DNA of 10,631 nucleotides from Rhodospirillales bacterium. Lineage in GTDB: Bacteria; Pseudomonadota; Alphaproteobacteria; Rhodospirillales; Casp-alpha2. The first letter of the stretch is position 1; each line of letters begins with the position of its first letter. The notes beneath the pieces are model-generated. The model ran no database searches, had not been told where the DNA came from, and saw nothing but the letters and a program-made list of their open reading frames with translations. A program made the position numbers and the translations under genes. Of the stretch, positions 5,705 to 10,631 are shown piece after piece. The stretch spans positions 1 to 10,631 of the forward strand of contig JACPJY010000184.1 of the NCBI GenBank assembly GCA_016187325.1, given 5' to 3'.

Positions 5705-6373
5705 TTGGCGGAAAAGACCGAAGACGACCTGCTGTTCAAGGAAATCGAGGAAGATCTCCGCCAGGACCAGCTCACCAAGCTGTTCAAGGCCTACGGCGGC
5801 TATGGGCTGATCGCGGCGGTGTCGCTGGTGGTCGGCGTCGCCGGCTACCAGGGCTGGAAAACCTGGGACGCCAAGGTGCGGCGCGAAGGCGGCGAGCGCT
5901 TCGCCGCCGCCATGGCGCTGGCCAACGCCAACAACACCGACGAGGCGCTGAGGTCGTTCGCCGCCATCGCCGCCGGCGGACGCGCCGGCTACGCCATGCT
6001 GGCGCGCTTCCAGGAGGCCCGGATCACCGCCGGCCGCGGCGACGCCGCCGGCGCCGCCAAGGCCTACCGCGCGCTCGCCGACGACGCTTCCCTCGACCCC
6101 ATTTACCGGGCGCTGGCGACGATCCTCGGCGTCATCCAGGAACTCGACATGCCGGCCGCCGACCTGAAGGCCGCGGCCGAGCGGCTGCAGCCGCTGACGG
6201 CCGATACCAGCCCGTGGCGCTGGAGCGCCCGCGAGGCGGCGGCGCTGGTCGCCTGGCGGGCCGGCGACGCGGCCAAGACGGAAGCGCTGCTGACGGCGCT
6301 GGCCGCCGACCAGCAGGGGCCTCCCGGGGTTCGCGCCCGGGCCCGGGAAATGCTATCCATTCTGGGGAAATGA
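5705..6373 (+). CDS. YfgM-like membrane-anchored TPR protein
   Basis: The 222-residue product has an acidic and lysine-rich cytoplasmic N-terminus (1-28), a single membrane segment at about 31-49 (GGYGLIAAVSLVVGVAGYQ) and a long alanine-rich helical periplasmic part typical of the tetratricopeptide-like YfgM family. In E. coli YfgM associates with the SecYEG translocon and periplasmic chaperones, which handles envelope proteins. The same role here is inferred from the topology and from the neighbours: bamB follows with an overlap and der comes next, the order known from E. coli. The start is a TTG at 5705, with GGGAG eight bases upstream. The first in-frame ATG lies beyond the membrane segment and would remove the anchor. 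The stop TGA overlaps the ATG of bamB, so translation of the two is probably coupled. Confidence 0.85.
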   Translation: MAEKTEDDLLFKEIEEDLRQDQLTKLFKAYGGYGLIAAVSLVVGVAGYQGWKTWDAKVRREGGERFAAAMALANANNTDEALRSFAAIAAGGRAGYAMLARFQEARITAGRGDAAGAAKAYRALADDASLDPIYRALATILGVIQELDMPAADLKAAAERLQPLTADTSPWRWSAREAAALVAWRAGDAAKTEALLTALAADQQGPPGVRARAREMLSILGK

Positions 6374-7734
6374 TGCGGCACCTTTCGGCCATCGACGGAA
6401 ACGACGCCCGCCGCCGTGCTTCGGCGGTGGGGCTCGCCGGCGCGATGGCACTGACGCTGCTGGTCGGCGGCTGCTCCTGGTTCAAGGCCAAGAAGCCGGA
6501 CCCGCTGCCGGGCGATCGCATCTCGGTGCTGCTGCACCAGCGCACGCTGAGCGCCGATCCGGAGTTGGCGAACGTGCAGATTCTGCTGCCGGAGCCGTCG
6601 CCGAACGCCGACTGGCCGCAGGCCGGCGGCACCGCCGATCACGCCATGCACCACCTGCAGCTGGCCGAGACCATCGCCAAGGCGTGGTCGGTGGACATCG
6701 GCGCCGGCTCGAAGAAGGAAAAGCGGCTGACTTCCTCGCCGATCATCGCCGGCGGCCGCGTCTACACCATGGATTCGGATTCGGTGGTCAGCGCGTACCA
6801 GGCCGCCGACGGACGGCGGCTTTGGAAGACCGACCTGACGCCGAGGGAGGAGGACGAAGGCCATATCGCCGGCGGCCTTGCCTTCGACCAGGGCAGGATT
6901 TTCGCCAGCACCGGCTTCGGCCAGATCATCGCGCTCGACGCCGAGTCCGGCAAGGAGATCTGGCGCCAGAAGCTGAGCGGGCCGGCGCGTGCGGCGCCGA
7001 CGGCGCGCGGCGGCCGCGTGTTCGTGGTCACCGTCGACAACAAGCTGTTCGCCGTCAACGCCGAAAACGGCGACGGCCTGTGGTCCCACACCGGCGCCGC
7101 CGAGGCGACGAGCCTGCTCGGGAGCGGCAGCCCGGCGATCGGCGAAGGCGTGGTCGTCGTCCCCTATACCACCGGCGAGTTGGTGGCGCTCCGGGTCGAT
7201 ACCGGCCGCGTGCTGTGGCAAGAGAACCTGACGGCGGTCAAGCGCACCGACGTGGTGTCGAACCTCGCCCACATCCGCGGCCGTCCGACCATCGACCGCG
7301 GCCGCGTCATCGCCATGAGCCACGCCGGGCTGCTGGCGGCCATCGACCTGCGCAACGGGCGGCGGCTGTGGCAGCGCGAGATCGCCGGCCTGGAAAGCCC
7401 GTGGGTGGCCGGCGACTACATCTTCGTGCTCACCAACGACGCCGAGATCGCCGCCGTCAGCCGCAACGACGGGCGCATCCACTGGGTGCGGGCGTTGCCG
7501 CGCTACGAGGACCCGAAAAAGCTGGAAGACCCGATCATCTGGACCGGGCCGGTGCTGGCCAGCGACCGGCTGATCGTCGCCGGCTCGCACGGCTGGGCGA
7601 TGGCGATATCGCCGTATTCGGGCCGCATCATCGGCCAAGTGAAGTTGCCGTCGGGCGTGTCGGTGCCGCCGGTTGTCGCCGACGGCATCGTCTATTTCCT
7701 GGCCAACGACGCCGAGCTGGTGGCGTATCGCTGA
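6373..7734 (+). CDS. bamB: outer membrane protein assembly factor BamB
   Basis: The 453-residue protein is a PQQ-type beta-propeller lipoprotein. A signal peptide ends in the lipobox LVGGC with Cys34 as the lipidation site. Seven propeller blades follow, seen as repeats of the type VxALDxxxGRxLW: SAYQAADGRRLW, IALDAESGKEIW, FAVNAENGDGLW, VALRVDTGRVLW, AAIDLRNGRRLW, AAVSRNDGRIHW and AISPYSGRIIG. The terminal ELVAYR strand closes the ring. BamB is the propeller lipoprotein of the BAM complex, which inserts beta-barrel proteins into the outer membrane. Length is somewhat above that of E. coli BamB (about 390), mostly because of a longer N-terminal part. The start is one of two adjacent ATGs (6370 or 6373); 6373 is better spaced from GGGG. 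An inner ATG at residue 25 would also keep the signal peptide. Der begins 34 bases downstream. Confidence 0.93.
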   Translation: MRHLSAIDGNDARRRASAVGLAGAMALTLLVGGCSWFKAKKPDPLPGDRISVLLHQRTLSADPELANVQILLPEPSPNADWPQAGGTADHAMHHLQLAETIAKAWSVDIGAGSKKEKRLTSSPIIAGGRVYTMDSDSVVSAYQAADGRRLWKTDLTPREEDEGHIAGGLAFDQGRIFASTGFGQIIALDAESGKEIWRQKLSGPARAAPTARGGRVFVVTVDNKLFAVNAENGDGLWSHTGAAEATSLLGSGSPAIGEGVVVVPYTTGELVALRVDTGRVLWQENLTAVKRTDVVSNLAHIRGRPTIDRGRVIAMSHAGLLAAIDLRNGRRLWQREIAGLESPWVAGDYIFVLTNDAEIAAVSRNDGRIHWVRALPRYEDPKKLEDPIIWTGPVLASDRLIVAGSHGWAMAISPYSGRIIGQVKLPSGVSVPPVVADGIVYFLANDAELVAYR

Positions 7735-7768
7735 CCCGCGCCGGACTCCGCATCATGGGCTGCCCGTC

Positions 7769-9145
7769 ATGTCGTTTACCGTCGCCGTCATCGGCCGCCC
7801 CAATGTGGGCAAGTCCACCCTCTTCAACCGCCTGACCGGCAGGCGCCAGGCGCTCGTCGACGACACCCCCGGCGTCACCCGCGACCGCCGCGAGGGCCAG
7901 GGCCGCATCGCGGATCTGGAATTCCGCGTCATCGACACCGCCGGCCTCGACCAGGGACCGGAGCAAAGCCTGCAGGCGCGCATGCAGGCGCAGACCGAGC
8001 GCGCACTGAAGGACGCCGACGTGGCGCTGTTCATGATCGACGCGCGCACCGGCGTCACCGGAATGGACGAGCATTTCGCCGACCGGCTGCGCCGCGCCGG
8101 CAAGCCGGTGATCGTGGTCGCCAACAAGTGCGAAGGCGGCAAGGGCGAGCCCGGCCGGCTCGAGGCCTATGCGCTCGGCCTCGGCGACCCGGTGGCGGTG
8201 TCGGCCGAGCACGGCGAGGGCCTCAACGAGCTCTACGAGGCGCTGAAGCCGTTCGCGGGTTCCATGGGCACCGGCGAGGCCGGGGCGGCGGCGCCGGCGG
8301 AGGAAGAAATCGCGGCCGAGGACGCGGCGCGGCCGCTGCAGCTTGCCGTCATCGGCCGCCCCAACGTCGGCAAGTCGACCCTGGTCAACCGGCTGCTCGG
8401 CGAAGAAAGGATGCTGACCGGGCCCGAGGCCGGCATCACCCGCGACGCCATTTCGGTGCAATGGACCTGGAACGGCCACGACATCCAACTCATCGACACC
8501 GCCGGGCTGCGGCGCAAGGCGCGCGTCACGGAAAAACTGGAGTCGCTGTCGGTCGGCGACACCCTCAACGCCGTCCGCTTCGCCGAGGTGGTGGTGCTGG
8601 TCGTCGACGCGACGCTCGGCCTCGAGAAGCAGGATCTGTCTATCGCCCGGCTGGTGGTCGAGGAAGGCCGCGCCCTGGTGCTCGCCATCAACAAGTGGGA
8701 CGTCGCCAAGGATCGCAAGCAGATGCTCGAGGACATCGAGGAACGGCTGGAATGGTCGCTGCCGCAGGTGCGCGGCGTGCCGGTGGTCACGTGCTCGGCG
8801 CTCACCGGCAAGGGGCTGGAGAAGCTGCTGCCGGCGGTGTTCCGGGTCTACGGCCTGTGGAACCGGCGCCTGACGACCGGCGATCTCAACCGCTGGCTGG
8901 CGGCGGTCGAGGACGCGCACCCGCCGCCGACGGTCAAGGGCCGCCGGGTGCGGCTCCGCTACATGACCCAGGCTAAAACCCGGCCGCCGACGTTCGTGGT
9001 GTTTGCCAGCCAGCCGACGGGGCTGCCGGAAAGCTACCTGCGCTATATGGTCGGGGGCTTGCGCGACGCGTTCGGGCTGCAGGCGGTGCCGATCCGCATC
9101 CATGTGCGCAAGACCAGCAAGAAGAACCCGTACGTGAGGGAGTGA
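7769..9145 (+). CDS. der: ribosome-associated GTPase Der (EngA)
   Basis: The 458-residue protein has the double G-domain architecture unique to Der. The first domain has the P-loop GRPNVGKS (9-16), DTAG (56-59) and NKCE (119-122). The second has GRPNVGKS again (196-203), DTAG (243-246) and NKWD (308-311). A KH-like C-terminal domain (from about 370) holds RYMTQAKTRPP. Between the G domains is an acidic, alanine-rich linker of about 25 residues. Der is an essential GTPase that assists assembly of the 50S ribosomal subunit in the cytoplasm. The first-domain G4 has Cys-Glu where NKxD is usual; I recall this variant in alphaproteobacterial Der, so it is probably lineage-typical. The ATG at 7769 puts the P-loop at the standard place, although no good ribosome site precedes it, which fits translation coupled to bamB 34 bases upstream. 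Confidence 0.96.
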   Translation: MSFTVAVIGRPNVGKSTLFNRLTGRRQALVDDTPGVTRDRREGQGRIADLEFRVIDTAGLDQGPEQSLQARMQAQTERALKDADVALFMIDARTGVTGMDEHFADRLRRAGKPVIVVANKCEGGKGEPGRLEAYALGLGDPVAVSAEHGEGLNELYEALKPFAGSMGTGEAGAAAPAEEEIAAEDAARPLQLAVIGRPNVGKSTLVNRLLGEERMLTGPEAGITRDAISVQWTWNGHDIQLIDTAGLRRKARVTEKLESLSVGDTLNAVRFAEVVVLVVDATLGLEKQDLSIARLVVEEGRALVLAINKWDVAKDRKQMLEDIEERLEWSLPQVRGVPVVTCSALTGKGLEKLLPAVFRVYGLWNRRLTTGDLNRWLAAVEDAHPPPTVKGRRVRLRYMTQAKTRPPTFVVFASQPTGLPESYLRYMVGGLRDAFGLQAVPIRIHVRKTSKKNPYVRE

Positions 9146-9152
9146 CGGCGTT

Positions 9153-9176
9153 GCCCGGGCTTGACCTTCGCCGGGC
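9153..9176 (+). terminator. hairpin downstream of der
   Basis: GCCCGG (9153-9158) pairs with CCGGGC (9171-9176) around a 12-base loop, eight bases after the der stop. No T-run follows, so it may only be a pause site or 3'-end-stabilising stem. It lies between der and the cytochrome gene and could separate their expression. Confidence 0.25.
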
Positions 9177-9188
9177 CGCGGACGGACG

Positions 9189-9613
9189 ATGATGCCGACA
9201 GCCATGAAACGAGCAATTTTCCTTTTCATTGCCGCCCTGGCCGCGAGGGCATGTTGCGCATGAAGCAGTACATGCAAACGGGCGTTCCCGCGCCGTACGG
9301 GGGACTTAAGAACCCGTTGCAGCCATCGGCCGCCACCGTCGCCCGCGGCCGCGCCGTCTACGACGAGCACTGCACCCGCTGTCACGGCGCCGGTGGCCTC
9401 GGCGACGGCCCGGACCTCAAGGAATTGAATTTGCCGCCGGCCGATTTGGTGCACATGCTGGACATGCTGCCGATGAACGACGACTTCTTCCTGTGGGCGG
9501 TCTCCGAGGGCGGCGTGCCATTCGGCTCGCAGATGCCGGCGTTCAAGGACGTGCTCGCCCGCGACGACATCTGGCGCGTCATCGCGTTCATGCGCGCCGG
9601 CTTCCCGCGTTAA
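9189..9613 (+). CDS. c-type cytochrome, apparently split by a frameshift
   Basis: The haem domain is clear: CTRCH at 9371-9385 binds haem covalently, and SQMPAFKD (about 9529-9552) supplies the likely methionine axial ligand, as in class I mono-haem cytochromes c. The preceding QTGVPAPYGGLKNPL resembles the N-terminal part of small periplasmic cytochromes of this class. The haem domain is read in the frame of the stop at 9611-9613, where no start gives a signal peptide. In the neighbouring frame, ATGs at 9189, 9192 and 9204 precede MKRAIFLFIAALAA, a good Sec-signal core, and that frame hits TGA at 9261-9263. Adding one base somewhere between about 9240 and 9260 joins signal and haem domain. 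Either the gene is inactivated or the base was lost in sequencing. Cytochrome c needs export for haem attachment, so the unshifted body alone should not mature. It converges with the permease gene, 25 bases apart. Confidence 0.75.
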
Positions 9614-9638
9614 CCCCGCCATTCGCCGGCGCCCGATT

Positions 9639-10631
9639 TCACGTCAGGCTGGTAAGCAGGCCGGGCGGCAGCGCCAGCCGCATCAGGTCGGCGAGCATCC
9701 ACGCCGCCGCCAGCACCAGCGCCGCATAGGCGGCCGCCCAGTGCAGCCGCATGCGCGCCGCGGACAGCAGCACCCACAGCAGGTAGAACGCGGCCGCCAC
9801 CTTGAAGCCGACCAGGAAGATGCCGACCGCAAAGCCGATCAGGTACAGGAACTGTCGCAGCTCCGAGGCGACGACGCGCCCCGACTGCGATCCGGCGATT
9901 CCGTGGAGCCAGTGGCGCCGCATGAGGTCGGTCGCGGTCACCAGGAGGGCGAGGCCGAGACCCGGCACGATGGCGATCATCGGCAGCAGCCGCGCGTCGC
10001 GGGCGAGGTCGAGCGCTTGCCACAGGCCGATGGAGAATAGTACCAGCAGCACCAGGCTCAGCATCGTCGACACGCGCCCGGTGGCGATCGCCCGCCCTTC
10101 CACGTCGTCGGCGGCGGCGGGCGACGTCTCGTCGCCGAAGCCGGCGCGTTGCGCGCGGGCCGCGGCGCGCTCGGCCTGCGAGGCGCGGAGGTATTTCCAC
10201 AGCCGCCACAGCATCGGCAGCACGATCAGCAAGCCGACGGCGATGACGCCGGGCCGGGCCAGGAATGTCCAGCCGTGCAACTGCTCGGTCAGCCAGAAAT
10301 ACTGCTCCATCGGCCCGGCCAGCACGAAGCCGACCAGCACCGGCGCCCGCGGCCAGCCGCCCTGCTTCATCATCCAGCCGAGCATGCCGAGCGCGCACAG
10401 CACGACCATGTCGCCGATGGTGTTGGTGGCCTGGAACGAGCCCAGCACCATCACCAGGATCAGCGGCGCCGCGATCAGCGCGAACCGCACCTGCGTCAGC
10501 CGGGCGATGAACGGCGAAATGGCGAAGCACAACAGCGTGCCCGCCACCGAGGCCAGCGCCACCGACCACACGACCAGGAACATCACGTCCGGGTGGTCGC
10601 GCACGAACAGCGGCCCGGGATAGAAGCCGAA
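9639..10631 (-). CDS. tripartite tricarboxylate transporter permease, TctA-TctB fusion (5' end outside window)
   Basis: The open frame runs off the window end; 330 C-terminal residues are visible. The first residues, FGFYPGPLF followed by RDHPDV, match the PGPLL...HP(D/E) signature of TctA, the large membrane subunit of tripartite tricarboxylate transporters. Membrane helices and WPRAPVLVGFVLAGPMEQ (TctA C-terminal region) follow to about residue 149. A charged, alanine-rich linker lies at about 150-187 (10071-10184). The rest (188-330) has four hydrophobic segments with LWQALDLARDARLLP and a terminal LPPGLL, the pattern of the small subunit TctB. These systems import carboxylates with a periplasmic binding protein TctC, not seen here. 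A GTG at 10604 is not the start, because the TctA signature precedes it. The substrate cannot be inferred. Confidence 0.85.
   Translation of the reverse strand, partial: FGFYPGPLFVRDHPDVMFLVVWSVALASVAGTLLCFAISPFIARLTQVRFALIAAPLILVMVLGSFQATNTIGDMVVLCALGMLGWMMKQGGWPRAPVLVGFVLAGPMEQYFWLTEQLHGWTFLARPGVIAVGLLIVLPMLWRLWKYLRASQAERAAARAQRAGFGDETSPAAADDVEGRAIATGRVSTMLSLVLLVLFSIGLWQALDLARDARLLPMIAIVPGLGLALLVTATDLMRRHWLHGIAGSQSGRVVASELRQFLYLIGFAVGIFLVGFKVAAAFYLLWVLLSAARMRLHWAAAYAALVLAAAWMLADLMRLALPPGLLTSLT

Noticed and set aside
6103..7638. A 511-codon minus-strand frame opposite bamB and the yfgM-like gene
   Set aside because: It is a compositional shadow rich in arginine, glycine and alanine with no recognisable family, opposite a clear propeller gene.
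9240..9263. Programmed ribosomal frameshifting in the cytochrome gene
   Set aside because: No slippery heptamer and no obvious downstream stem were seen in the needed interval, and the family is not known for recoding. A deletion or sequence error is simpler.
7628..9622. A 664-codon open frame on the minus strand opposite der and the cytochrome
   Set aside because: It mirrors the codons of der, has arginine/histidine/alanine-rich composition without domain motifs, and der on the plus strand is unambiguous. Long antisense frames are usual in GC-rich genes.
10602..10604. GTG as the start codon of the minus-strand permease
   Set aside because: In-frame codons continue to the window edge and encode the TctA signature FGFYPGPLF, so the gene begins outside the window.
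1..10631. CRISPR arrays, tRNA or rRNA genes, insertion-sequence ends, attachment sites
   Set aside because: Reading both strands, I saw no spaced direct repeats, no cloverleaf-like segment with a GTTC T-loop, no transposase or integrase motifs and no terminal repeats.

Overview
The window is a GC-rich chromosomal segment. Four 60-base samples outside the first intact gene or within it gave roughly 55% GC for positions 289-1101 and 62-77% elsewhere. The gene content (a YfgM-like protein, BamB and Der in a row; a tripartite tricarboxylate transporter permease; many short lipoproteins and redox proteins) points to an alphaproteobacterium, plausibly of the Rhodospirillales type. That taxonomic guess is inference from gene families and composition only; no rRNA or tRNA gene is present to fix it.

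Layout. (1) Positions 1-132 hold the 3' end of an unrecognised gene. (2) After an AT-rich stretch with a perfect 18-bp inverted repeat comes an endonuclease/exonuclease/phosphatase (EEP) family protein gene (289-1101, + strand) of distinctly lower GC than its surroundings. (3) Positions 4816 down to 1132 hold five minus-strand genes, read in this order: a small cysteine-containing lipoprotein, a membrane-anchored Sel1-repeat protein, a HAD-superfamily hydrolase, a class I glutamine amidotransferase and a lipase-like alpha/beta hydrolase. The last three are tightly spaced and probably co-transcribed. (4) A 210-bp divergent promoter region separates this block from a plus-strand peroxiredoxin-like thioredoxin-fold protein (5027-5581). 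(5) Positions 5705-9145 form the envelope/ribosome cluster: a YfgM-like membrane-anchored TPR protein, the outer-membrane assembly lipoprotein BamB (overlapping stop/start) and the ribosome-assembly GTPase Der, in the same order as yfgM-bamB-der of E. coli. (6) A c-type cytochrome gene (9189-9613) follows whose signal peptide and haem domain lie in different frames. (7) The window ends in a convergent minus-strand permease gene (9639 to beyond 10631) that carries TctA-like sequence fused to a C-terminal TctB-like domain.

The yfgM-bamB-der cluster is conserved housekeeping. The minus-strand five-gene block has no pathway that I can name. I see no CRISPR array, insertion sequence, prophage gene, toxin-antitoxin pair or RNA gene, and no gene-free stretch longer than 300 bases. 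The points most worth checking are the cytochrome frameshift, the TctA-TctB fusion, the atypical HAD active-site motif, and the low-GC EEP gene with its upstream palindrome. I do not see convincing evidence of a wholly new system.
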